A stretch of 64,000 bases of DNA from Cynocephalus volans. Its lineage: Eukaryota > Chordata > Mammalia > Dermoptera > Cynocephalidae. Below the pieces are notes generated by a model, which had not been told where the DNA came from, ran no database searches, and saw only the letters and a program-made list of their open reading frames with translations. This document shows, in pieces, positions 22,116 through 33,142 of the stretch; position 1 is the stretch's first letter, and each line of letters begins with the position of its first letter. The DNA lies in NCBI RefSeq assembly GCF_027409185.1, contig NC_084462.1, forward strand, positions 25,581,577 to 25,645,576, read 5' to 3'. Position numbers and translations under genes: made by a program.

Positions 22116-22968
22116 ATTATTGGTAGAAACATGAGTCTAGAGTTGACTTAGCTCAGCTAAGGACAGCATTCCTAGTCTATGCCTCCTTGAGATCTAAAAG
22201 ATAACTGTTATAATTGTTATATTTGATGATGTCTCCAGCATACTTAATGGCTTTATGCACAATTTTTTAGTGTCTAAAGCTACTAGTAATTTTGAATTAC
22301 TTAACCTTTTTACTCATATAATAACAAAGGGAAAGCAACCCTTATTGAAGATTTTGCTTCTCAACCAGAATTTAGTTTATCATAGCAATGATATAGAATT
22401 GTGGCTGCACCAGGAATGGCCTGTGAGGATTTAGCTCCCCACAATCTCCCTTACCCTTCCCTTACCCAAAATACCCCAAGTAATTATAATTACTAAAATA
22501 TGAATGCTTAGTATGCAGTCACAGCTTCAGGATAAATTCCCTAGCCAGCTTCACCCCCTTCCAACCAGATTACCACCCCAAAGTCCCTCCTACGTAGCTA
22601 TTCTAGAACTTCCACTGGTCCTCTCCTGCTTTTCCTCCACAGCATCCTAGCTCTGAGCTCTCAAGTGTGTAAGACAGTCAATATTGATCAATGATTCCAA
22701 AGTCGTCTTGATGGAAACCTGACTATATGCCACCAAGAAATAGGTCTGCAATAAAATCTACTTACCGCCATCACAAGAATAAACATGATAAACATATCTG
22801 TTATGTTAACCAGAAAACTAAAAACTATTTTCATAGAAGAATGTCTTTACATCCACTCATATTCAATATACAACTTTTGTTGTTGTTGTTTACTCTTCTG
22901 TAAAGTTGCTATCAGAGACAAATACTGTCATACTATATTGGTACTCAAAAGCTTTACCCCTAAGCTTG

Positions 22969-23460
22969 TGTATTAGTCAGGGTTCTCCAGAGAGACAGAG
23001 TAAATAGGATATGTTATAAATATGTGAAAGGGGATTTATTAGGGGAATTAGCTCACATGATTGTGAAAAGAAGTCCCACAATAGGCCACCTGCAAACTGG
23101 ATGCCAGTAGCGTGGCTCAGTCTTAGTCTGAAGGCCTCAAAACCAGGGAAGCCAATGGTGTCCTTGGTGTGAGTCTTGGAACCCAGAAGCTGAAGAATCT
23201 CAAGCTCTGATATCTGTGGAAAGAAGAGAAGAGTGTATCCCAGCTCCAGCAGATAGAGTGCTTGGCCTTTTTTCTCTGTATTTTGTTCTCTTGGGGTCCC
23301 AACGGATTGGATGGTTCCCACCCATATTGAGGGCTAATCTTTCCCACCCAGTCCACTCAGGCTCTCATGCTAATCTCTTCTGGAAACGCCTTCATGGACA
23401 CACCTAAAAAGACAGTGTTCCTTTATCCAATCAAGTTGACACCTAGAATTAACCTTCACA
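22969..23460 (-). mobile_element. ERV-L 3' LTR (MLT2-like)
   Basis: 492 bp; on the minus strand it opens TGTGAAGGTTAATTCTAGG and ends CCTGACTAATACA, matching the ends of MLT2-type LTRs. Preceded on its sense side by a purine-rich AAGGGATGGA that could be the polypurine tract. Its partner at 29952-30573 carries an extra SINE. Confidence 0.88.
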
Positions 23461-23920
23461 AGTCCATCCCTTGTCAACTTAGTGTCTGTTATATCTCCTT
23501 AAATCATACTTAATCTTTAAATGGGACAATAACATAATAGTTTCACCTAACATAGGTTATCCTATGTACAACCAAAAATGCATTAATTCATTTCCCAGAG
23601 AAGGAGGTAAATTCCTTAGATGATATTTACTCTTCTATTGATATCCCATGACTTAAATGCAAATATTATGATGTAAAGTTAACAGTATTTAAATACTGAA
23701 TAAAATCAGTAAGTCTCATCGTACATGGTAAAAAATAAGAGGAACAAATACAAAGATAATTGCTTATGTACAGTATATATATATATGTAGAGACATATTC
23801 TTAACTCAATAGGGAGGATAATTACAATCCTTGTTTCTGTAACTGGTTATCTGGTCAAAGCTGGTATTTATTCTTACCTTCTCCTACCCATTCTTTGCCT
23901 TCAGCAAGCACCTCACCTGG

Positions 23921-24300
23921 TCATGGTTCTTTACCTGGTGGAGTGACCCGAACCTTCATCCCTGAAGAGTCTGGGCCATTCATAGTCTTGCCTGGATTTG
24001 GTTGTAATTTTCCATTGACCTTAATCACAGGGCATGGCAGTACTAAGGGTTGCCTTAAGGGATCACCTGTATTCCAGAAATAATCTTTCTCACCTCCATT
24101 GTGAAGTAGTAGTCCAACTTCCCCTTGGTAGTCTGGGTCAGTCACCCCCACCAACACCATAACTACTTTCTTAGTCTGCTGGCTCAGAGACATGAGGAGC
24201 CCAACATTGCCAGGTGGCAGCTTTGACTTCCAGTTCAATGGGATCATTTTTGTGTCTTCTGATGGAAGCATTCTTCCCTCTGGAACCAAGACTCTAGGCC
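23921..24300 (-). pseudogene. ERV-L dUTPase-like domain
   Basis: dUTPase hydrolyses dUTP; in ERV-L it is encoded at the 3' end of pol. The open frame running 24556 to 23921 (211 codons) keeps the domain's hallmark motif 3, GVTDPDYQGEVG, followed by LLLHNGG. The segment upstream in this frame (above about 24300) is out-of-frame integrase, so a frameshift separates the two domains near 24270. Only the dUTPase part is therefore meaningful. The motif has T in place of the usual I. It is unusually stop-free compared with the rest of the provirus, but about 125 codons open could be chance. Confidence 0.7.
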
Positions 24301-25550
24301 AGTAGAACATAAAGTCGTGGATACAGGGAGCAAAAATTTTGCTAGTGGGTCTGTAGGGGTAATGGTGAGTGGTATCACTTCTGTTTCCACCCCTTGATTC
24401 CTGAGCCTGTGAATCCTGGCTATGGGAGAAATAGGACCATACATTGGGTGCTGATTTAGAGCATATATAGCCTTCTGAAGAATCCTGCCCCAGCCCCGCA
24501 GGATATTGTAACCTAGCTGGCACTGTAACTGTGACTTCCAAAGGCCATTCCACCATTCTATCAGACTTGCTGCTTCAAAATGATGGGGAACATGGTAAGA
24601 CCAGTGAATTCCATGAACATGAGGCCATCGCTGCATTTCTTTGGCTGTGAAATGAGTTCCTTGGTCAGAAGCAATGCTGCGTGGAATACCATGACAGTGA
24701 ATAAGGCATTCCGTGAGTCCACAGATGGTAGTTTTGGCAGAAGCATTTCATGCTGAGAAGGCAAATACATATCCAGAGTAAGTGTCTATTCCAGTAAAGA
24801 CAAAATGCTGCCCCTTCCATGATGGAGGCGGTCCAGTGTAATCAACCTGCCACCAGGTAGCTGGCTCATCGCCCTGGGGAACGGTGCCAAATCAGGGGCT
24901 CATTGTTGGTCTCTGCTGCTGGCAGGTTGGGTACTCAGTGGTTGCTACAGCCAGGTCAGCCTTAGCGAGCAGAATAGCTGAACCAATGCATAACCTCCAT
25001 CCCTGCCACCATGGCCACTTTGCCTATGTTCCAACTGGGTGATGATAGGGGTGGTTGGAGAAAGAGGCTGATGAGTATCCACAGAACAGGTCATCTTATC
25101 CACCTGATTGTAAAAGTCCTTCTCTGCTGAGGTCACCGTTCGATGGGCATTCACTGGGAAACAAATATCTTTACACCCTTTGCCCACTCAGACAGGTCCA
25201 TCCACATACCTCTTCCCCAGATTTCCTTCTCACCAGTTTTCCAATCAGGTTCCTTCCAAGTCCCTGATCATCTGGCCAAACCATTGGCTACAGCCCATGA
25301 ATCAGTATGTAATTGCACATCTGGCCATTTCTCCTTCCAAGAAAAGTGCACAACCAGGTGCACTGCCCGAAGTTCTGCCCATTGAGAAGATTTCCACTCA
25401 CCACTGTCCTTCAGGGATGTCCTAGAAAGTGCTACAGCTGTCTGCTTTCCGGTGGCGCCTGCATATCATGCAGAACCATCTGCAAAACAGGTTCTAGCCT
25501 TCTCTTCCTCTGTCAACTGATCATAGGGAACTCCCCGTGAGGCCATAGGT
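24244..25550 (-). pseudogene. ERV-L integrase remnant
   Basis: The best stretch, 24636-24244, shows an integrase core ending with the HHFEAASLIEWWN segment that holds the catalytic Glu, then the C-terminal domain. Upstream parts (24561-25500) are fragmented by stops; an extra M-start frame at 24770-24561 covers another core piece. Frames change at least twice between RT and here. Non-functional. Confidence 0.65.
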
Positions 25551-26099
25551 GCAGGCTGGAGAAGAGAAGGCAGTGTAGCAGAGGAAGGAACCATGGGCAT
25601 TTGGGCCACTTCTTCATGTAGCTTACTTGTGCCTTCAGGACCTGCTCAGGCCTGATCACATATATACCATTTCCATTTGATGATCGATTGCTGCTGTGCA
25701 CACCCAACCTTATGACTTGCTGGATCAGATAACACCCAGTTTATGATTGGCAGCTCAGATCACATGGTAAGTTGGTGACCCATAGTCAAGTGTTCAGTTT
25801 CTACTAAGGCCCAATAGCAGGCCAAGAGCGGTTTCTCAAAAGGAGAGTAGTGGATGATGGCAGGGCCTTGCTCCAAAATCCTAAGGGTCTTCGCTGTGAT
25901 TCAGCTATAGGGGTCTGCCAAAGGCTCCAAACAGCATCCCTATCTGCCACTGACACCTCAAGGACCGTTGGTCTGCTGTGTCATATGGCCCAAAGGGCAG
26001 AGCAGCTTGCACAGCAGCCTGGACCTGTTGCAGAGCCTTCTCCTATTCTGGGCCACATTCAAAACTAGCAGCCTTTTGTGTCACTTGGTAGATTCCTAA

Positions 26100-26860
26100 T
26101 GAGGAATGTGTTGCCTCCAAAATCCAAATAGGCCTACTAAACTCTGTGCCTCTTTTTTGGTTGTAGGAGGGGCCAGATGCGACAAGTTATCTTTCACCTT
26201 AGAAGAGATATCTCAACATGCCCCACACCACTGGACCCCTAGAAATTTAACTGAGGTAGAAGCCCCTGGATTTTAGTTGGATTTATTTCCCATCCTCTGA
26301 CATGCAAATGTCTTACCAATAAGTCCAGAGTAGTTGCTACTTCGTGCTCACTAGGTCCAGTCAGCATAATGTCATCAATGTAATGGACCAGTGTAATGTC
26401 TTATGGAAGGGGAAGGTGATCAAGATCTCTGAAAACTAAATTGTGACATAAGGCTGGAGAGTTTATATACCCCCGAGGTGGTACAGTGAAGGTGTATTGC
26501 TGGCCTTGCCAGCTGAAAACAAAACTGCTTCTGGTGGGCCTTATGGACAGGAATGGAGAAAAAGGCATTTGCCAGATCAATGGCTGCATACTAGGTACCC
26601 AGAGATGTGTTAATTTGTTCAGGCAATGAAACCACATCTGATACAGCAGCTGCAATTGGAATCACTCCTTGGTTAAGCTTATGATAATCCACTGTCATTC
26701 TCCAGGATCCATCTGTCTCCTTCACAGGCCAAATAGGAGAGTTGAATGGGGATGTGGTGGGAATCACCACCCCTGCCTCTTTCAAGTCCTTGATAGTAGC
26801 ACTAATCTCTGCAATCCCTCCAGGAATGTGGTATCATTTTTGATTTACTATTTTCCGAGG
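26100..26860 (-). pseudogene. ERV-L reverse transcriptase remnant
   Basis: Pieces are readable in frames at 26785-26591 ([17 protein letters not shown] domain 1-2 type) and 26655-26401 (SWQGQQYTFTVPPRGYINSP, the fingers/palm segment). The YIDD catalytic box is still encoded at 26371-26382, but a TAA stop at about 26401-26403 separates it from the upstream frame, and a stop or shift near 26590 splits the first two pieces. Confidence 0.85.
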
Positions 26861-27319
26861 TAGAGGCAGTTCTAATCGCTTCCATTTAGCCTTTCCCACC
26901 ATAATAGTCCTCATTCCACATGTCAGGGAACCAATGTGTGGATTCTGCCAGCTGCTAAGAATGTCTATTCCAATTAAGCATTCTGGAACTGAGGAGATAA
27001 CCACAGGATGGGCTCGGGGACCCACTGGACCCACAGTGAGTCAGACCTGGGCTAAGACTTCATTAATCACCTGGCCCCCCTAAGACCCTATTCTATCTGG
27101 AGGACCACTGTGATGTTTTGGGTCTCCTGGAATCAGTGCCGATTCAGATGCAGTGTCCAGTAGTCCCTGAAAGGTCTGATTATTCCCCTTTCCCCAGTGC
27201 ACAGTTACTCTGGTGAAAGGCCACAGGTCTCTTTGGGGAAGGATGGGAGAAAGATTAATAGCATAAATTTTGTTAGTATACCAGGGTGCTTCCACAAGGG
27301 GACCCGGCCATCCCTTCAT
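26834..27319 (-). pseudogene. ERV-L protease remnant
   Basis: Frame 27319-27080 contains LLDTASESALIPGD, an aspartic protease active-site motif in which the usual DTGS/A has become DTAS, so the catalytic motif is altered. The downstream frame 27034-26834 carries the flap-side and linker text (CLIGIDILSSWQNPHIG) leading into RT. A break lies near 27040-27080. Confidence 0.75.
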
Positions 27320-27512
27320 TCAAGGGGTTCTGGGTCTGTAAACGGTTCAAATCTGGGAATTGATTGAGAGGCTGTGACTCTTTGTTTTCATTATTTGAGT
27401 TAGACTTTTGTTCACTTGACTGAGAAGTTTTCTGCTTATACAGATCAAGTAAGAATTTAGTAGGCTTCCTGTCTATTTGACTTACAGGAACAGATTGATT
27501 GACTAACCAGTG

Positions 27513-28479
27513 TCATAGATCTACACGAGTCCGACTATTCTGATTATTGCTTTGCCTCTGCTGTCCATTATAGTAACTATACCCACCTTGCCTTTGTTGG
27601 TTGAGTGCCGCCACTTGGCCCCTGCCATCCTGGGATCCACTTAGTCCCATTGCATTTAAGTGTTCCGATTGCTTGACTGTGTTTCCTACTGTAAGGTCCA
27701 GTCTACAGAGAAGAGCAATCACAGGGCCCTTCAGGGATGCTGGGGCTCCCCTCACAAATCTGTTTCCCAAAGTATCAGTAAAAAGTATGTCTTCTGGAGC
27801 TTCCCAGTGTGGGTGAATAGGTTTTACATGACAAACCCACTCTAGCATTCCAGTTTCCCTAAGCCTTTGAATCCCTTCCTGTACAGTTAACCAAGGGAGA
27901 TCAGGCATCTATAACTCCCTCATAGTGGGCCATCTTTTGTTTCATACTTAACCCAACCAATCAAACTATTAGCACCTTTCTTAAGTTCCAAAGCTGCAAC
28001 ATTAAATGAAGAATCTCTGTTTAGTGGGCCCATATCAATAAATTCAGCCTGATCCAATTTTATGTTCCTTCCACCATTATCCCCCACCCTTAATATCCAT
28101 TCCCATACATATTCTCCCAGTTTCTGCTTGTATGAAGTAGGAAATTCACGTAGTTCTTTTGGAATGTAATGCACCTCCTCATGGGTCACACTTTGTACCT
28201 CACTTTTCAGGGCCTGCCGGGCCTTGAGTGTAGTTATGGGTCTAGAATCAAAGATAGATGGTGGGGTGGGTCCTGCGGAGAATCAGCACTGCCTGGCTCA
28301 GTAACTGCCTGAGGGGAAGCCATTACTGTTTCCTTAGGCAATGCAGAGTTAATCCGCTCACACAGAGGTGGAAAAGCCACTGTCTCTGGGGATGGGGGTG
28401 GGGAGTTAATTTCTGGCAAACAAAACGCAATGCAATTTATGGGTTCCATGTCCCCAGCTTCATAAAGGTCTTCCCACAT
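27513..28479 (-). pseudogene. ERV-L gag remnants
   Basis: Three frames (28479-28234, 28189-27920 and 27908-27513) hold the central and C-terminal gag-like sequence. It is Pro-rich at the start and Gln/Asn/Gly-rich at the end (GRGQVAALNQQRQGG), with no CCHC zinc knuckle visible, which is acceptable for ERV-L. Stops or shifts separate the frames near 28200 and 27910. Assigned by position and composition. Confidence 0.6.
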
Positions 28480-28508
28480 GTCCCAATCCCAACTTGCAGG
28501 ATCCCATT

Positions 28509-29107
28509 TGTTTTAGTCTGTTTCTGTTGCTTATAACAAAATACACAGAACTGGGTAATTTATAAGAAAAACAATATTTATTTGCTTACAGTTTTGGAGG
28601 CTAAGAAGTACAAAGTCCATCTGGTGGTGGTGATAGTGACACAGGGATCTCACATTGCAAGATTGTGGAAGCAGAGAGAGAGAGCAGAGACACAGACGCT
28701 TCATGCTCCCCTTTCAAAGCCCTCCAAACCATGCCCATGAGCACCATTTTTAATCCATTCACTATGGCGTGGTCCTATAATCTAATCACCTCTCCAAGGC
28801 CCTACCTTTTTTTTTTTTTTTAAATTTTATTATGTCGATATACATTGTAGCTGATTATTGCTCCCCATCACCAAAACCTCCCTCCCTTCTCCCTCCCCCC
28901 TCCCCCCCAACAATGTCCTTTCTGTTTGCTTGTTGTATCAACTTCAAATAATTGTGGTTGTTATATCTTCTCAAGGCCCTACCTTTTGATTACCATAATA
29001 GGATTTCCCATCCTAACAGTCACAGTGGGGTCCACATTTCTAATAGAACTTGGGGGACACATTCAAACTTCAGTGAGTTTTGGCAGGACATAATTCAATC
29101 CATGACA
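28509..29107 (-). mobile_element. MaLR LTR inserted in the ERV-L, copy A
   Basis: Plus strand starts TGTTTTAGTCTGTTTCTG and ends AATCCATGACA (minus strand TGTCATGGATT at its start). Perfect 5-bp TSD, CCATT, at 28504-28508 and 29108-29112. It is interrupted by a truncated L1 at 28811-28971. Copies B (29187-29786), 32.8 kb and 37.1 kb are the same subfamily. Confidence 0.88.
28811..28971 (-). mobile_element. 5'-truncated L1 with 16-bp TSD
   Basis: The last ~160 bases of an L1: A tail (T-run at the left), AATAAAATTT-type end and the G-rich polypurine tract (CCCTCCCCCCTCCCCCCC on the plus strand). Perfect TSD CAAGGCCCTACCTTTT at 28795-28810 and 28972-28987. Perfect duplication and low decay indicate a recent insertion. 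Confidence 0.9.
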
Positions 29108-29186
29108 CCATTCTTTCCCAACCAATGCCCTCAATTTAACAGTAGATACCTTAGGGACATGGACCACTCTTGGTATAAATTTTCTG

Positions 29187-29786
29187 AATTAGTCCATTTC
29201 TGTTGCTTGTAACAAAATACCTGGAACTGGCTAATTTATAAGAAAACGAAATTTATTACTTACAGTTTCTGAGGTTGGGAAGTCCAAAGTCCAGGGAACA
29301 CATCTGGTGAGGGTCTTCTTTGGTGGTGGCTTTACAGCAATGTAGGGGTCTCACATAGCAGAAAATGGAAGAGCAGAGGGCTGGCCCATGGCTCACTTGA
29401 GAGAGTGTGGTGCTGATAACACCAAGGCCATGGGTTCAGATCCCTACATAGGGATGGCTGGTTAGCTCATTGGGTGAGTGTGGTGCTGACGACACCAAGT
29501 CAAGGGTTAAGATCCCCTTACCAGTCATCTTTTAAAAAGGAAAAAAGAAAAAAAAAGAAAAAGAAAGAAAATGGCAGAGCAGAGAAAGGGAAACTCCCAC
29601 ATGCTCTCCTTTTAAAGCCCCCAGAGCCATGACCCTGACCACCATTATTAACTCATTCACTACTGCATGGTCCTACAATCTAATCACCTCTTCAAAATCC
29701 CACCCTTCAATTACCATAATAGGATTTCCTGCCCTCACAGTTAACAGCAAGAATGAGATTGGGGGGACACAATTCAATCCGTTGCA
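29187..29786 (-). mobile_element. MaLR LTR inserted in the ERV-L, copy B
   Basis: Same subfamily as copy A: AATTAGTCCATTTCTGTTGC at the left, CAATTCAATCCGTTGCA at the right. TTCTG at 29182-29186 and 29787-29791 is a plausible 5-bp TSD, although the left end then lacks the expected terminal TG. A dimer SINE sits inside. Confidence 0.8.
29378..29565 (+). mobile_element. Dimeric tRNA-Ile SINE within MaLR copy B
   Basis: GGCTGGCCCATGGCTCAC to CCAGTCATCTTTT plus an A-rich GAAA tail. TSD AGAAAATGGAAGAGCAGA at 29360-29377 and 29566-29583, 17 of 18 identical. It is the third layer of a nested stack. Confidence 0.9.
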
Positions 29787-29929
29787 TTCTGTCCCCGCTT
29801 TTCTTGTCTTCTGAACTTTCACCAGCACGTAGGCTTTTTCTAGCTGGCTCCTCCAAATTCTTCCAGCCTTTCTTCAACACCCAGTTCCTAAGCCACTTCC
29901 ACATGTTCAAGTATTTGTTATAAGCAACA

Positions 29930-29946
29930 CCTTACTTCTGGTACCA
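29930..29946 (-). other. ERV-L primer-binding site (tRNA-Leu-like)
   Basis: On the minus strand TGGTACCAGAAGTAAGG begins five bases after the 5' LTR. It matches the 3' end of tRNA-Leu(UAA) as TGGTACCAGGAGTGGGG with few mismatches, the primer that gives ERV-L its name. tRNA match is from general knowledge. Confidence 0.7.
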
Positions 29947-29951
29947 AAATC

Positions 29952-30573
29952 TGTATTAGCCAGCGTTATCTAGAGAAACAGAATAAATAAGATATGTTAT
30001 AAATATATGAGAGGGATTTATTAGGGGAATTATCTCACATGATTGTGAAGAGAAGTCCCACAATAGACCATCTGCAAACTGGATGCCAGTAGTGTGGTTT
30101 TGTCCAAGTCCAAATGCCTCAACACCAGAGAAGCTGATGATATCTTTTTTTTTTTTTTTTTTAAAGATGACTGGTAAGGGGATCTTAACCCTTGACTCGG
30201 TGTTGTCAGCACCACGCTCTCCCCAGTGAGCCACAGGCCGGCCCCTGATGGTGTCTTTGATGTAAGTCCTGGAACCCACAAGCTGAAGAGTCTTAAGCTC
30301 TGATGTCCATGGAGAGGGGAGAAGGGTGTGTCCCAGCTCCAGTGGATAGAGAGAGTGATTCACCTTTTTTCTGTTTTTGTTCTCTTGGGGACCCCAGCAG
30401 ATTGGATGGTTTCCACCCATATTGAGGGCCAATCTTTCCCACCCCGTCCACTCAGGCTCTCATGTTAATCTCTTCTGGAAACACCCTCATGGACACACCT
30501 GAAAAGATAGCTTTACCAGGTTTCTTGGCTTTCCTTCATCAGGTCAAGTTGACACCTAGAATTAAACTTCACA
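29952..30573 (-). mobile_element. ERV-L 5' LTR with SINE insertion
   Basis: Same ends as the 3' LTR (minus strand TGTGAAGTTTAATTCTAGG to GCTAATACA). About 620 bp because a 99-bp SINE piece plus TSD lies at 30134-30256; without it the length is about 510 bp, close to its 492-bp partner. Followed by TSD GCTTG at 30574-30578. Confidence 0.88.
30146..30244 (-). mobile_element. Internally deleted tRNA-Ile dimer SINE
   Basis: T-run, AAAGATGACTGGTAAGGGG and CTTGACTCGGTGTTGTCAG of unit 2 jump directly to CAGTGAGCCACAGGCCGGCC of unit 1, so about 70 bases around the dimer junction are missing. TSD CTGATGATATCT versus CTGATGGTGTCT (10 of 12) at 30134-30145 and 30245-30256. Confidence 0.85.
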
Positions 30574-30672
30574 GCTTGCATCTAAAATTCCATGGCTATC
30601 CAATCAGTAATTTCCCTTTTCCTCATAAAGGGAATTGATGATATTTCCATTTTCTGTTGTTTCTGCATACAG

Positions 30673-31880
<1,208 letters not shown>

Positions 31881-32499
31881 CTTTCCAAGGACACTGAAAG
31901 TTTATTAAACATCAGACCATTTATACCAAAGATTAGTTCTGAGAATATAAGATTGTTCATGAGCCCAGTTATACCTCATTCTGCAGTAATCTTCTCCTTT
32001 CCAGAAATCTCTTAGTGCCTTATACTTCTGTAATGCCATCTAGCACTTGGTCTTGTATTTGACTTGCATGAGGTTTTCTCCCATATCATGGGGTCTTTAA
32101 TACATATTTATGAATCTAAGAAGTGGTAAGTATAGGCATTTTTTCCCATCCTTCTATGTTCCATATTTCTTTATCTCTATGATTTAGGTCTAAACAGTGA
32201 TGGATGCAGGAGGCCAGAACTGCCATCTTAAGGAGGATCACCATCTTAATGAGGCCATTGGACTAGAGCAAGATGAATGATTGAGTTTCATTTCCCTGTT
32301 CTGATGACACCAGCTTCTGCCCTTTTTTTATGTCCACCTTTCTTCTATTGTTTCTGCCCCTTCTGGTCCTTTTGCCCGGAAAAGAAATCCTCAGCCTGTA
32401 GAAGACACCCTTTTGCCTGCCAGACTCTACTGGTGGCAAGAGGAGCCCGTCTCAGTTTTTATCCTTTACTAAAACCTGCTCTTGCTGTAGAAGTCGATT

Positions 32500-32765
32500 T
32501 TTTTGCTGTCTCCTTTCTATTTTTCTACCTTACAAATAGCAAGTATATGGCTTTTCTTTCTTCATATTGACAATCTTGGTCTTTTAATGGGAGTATTAAG
32601 CCCATTTACATTTACTATGGTAACTAGTGTATCTGGGCTATTTTTTACGAGCTTATTTTACTTTCCATTTGTTGCACTTCCTATATTTTTATCCCCTCTC
32701 TTTTTTTATTTCCTTTTCTACTGACAATTTTTCCATTCTCATTCTATTTTTTCACAGTATTAGTT
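32500..32765 (-). repeat. L1 ORF2-region fragment within the retrocopy
   Basis: CTTTTAATGGGAGTATTAAG and CCATTTACATTTACTATGG are the reverse-oriented L1 ORF2 phrases common in mammals. Decayed. Confidence 0.55.
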
Positions 32766-32771
32766 TGGAAG

Positions 32772-33118
32772 ATAAGTATTCTGCCTTATGTCACCCCAAA
32801 ATTTGACTCCCACTGTGACAGTGTTAAGAGGGTGGGAAATCCTATTAGGGTAATTGAAAGGTGGAGCCTTGATGAGGTGATTGGATTGTAGGACCATGCA
32901 GTAGTGGATGGATTAATAATGGTGGTCAGGGGTATGGTTCTGAGGGCTTTAAAGGGGAGCATGAAGAGTCTGTCCTCTCTCTCTGCTCCACTATTTTCTG
33001 CCATGTGAGACCCTTGGGTCACTGTCACCACCAAGGTCTTCACCAACTGTGTTCCCTGGACTTTGGACTTCCCAGCCTCTGAAACTGTAAGAAATAAGTT
33101 TTGTTTTCTTATAAATTA
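32772..33118 (+). repeat. MaLR LTR part (same subfamily as copies A and B)
   Basis: CCAAAATTTGACTCCCACTG, GTGGGAAATCCTATTAGGG and GACTTCCCAGCCTCTGAAAC. It stops at CTTATAAATTA and runs into A residues where the full LTR continues with ACCC, consistent with an RNA 3' end at the R/U5 boundary. Confidence 0.75.
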
Positions 33119-33142
33119 AAAAAAAAAAGTAGTAAGTATAGG

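Larger units (their letters stand above)
22969..30573 (-). mobile_element. Complete defective ERV-L class provirus
   Basis: Two LTRs (22969-23460 and 29952-30573) bracket remnants of gag, protease, reverse transcriptase, integrase and dUTPase, all on the minus strand. A 5-bp TSD, GCTTG, lies at 22964-22968 and 30574-30578. A primer-binding site resembling tRNA-Leu and a dUTPase domain placed after integrase identify the ERV-L group (class III); no env-like frame is seen, as usual for the group. Reading frames are interrupted by stops and frameshifts throughout. Later insertions are two MaLR LTRs (28509-29107 and 29187-29786), a 5'-truncated L1 (28811-28971) and two SINEs. It cannot encode an active element. 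Confidence 0.92.
32137..33126 (+). mobile_element. Retrocopy ending at a MaLR LTR poly(A) site
   Basis: A ~980-bp segment ends in an A run (33118-33128) placed about 20 bases after an AATAAG hexamer inside a MaLR LTR (GTAAGAAATAAGTTTTG). It is flanked by a 16-bp direct repeat, AAGTGGTAAGTATAGG at 32121-32136 and AAGTAGTAAGTATAGG at 33127-33142, with one mismatch. This is the signature of L1-mediated retrotransposition of an RNA whose 3' end was made by the LTR. The body includes LTR-like text at 32180-32480 and an antisense L1 piece at 32500-32765. It has no long ORF. Confidence 0.65.
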
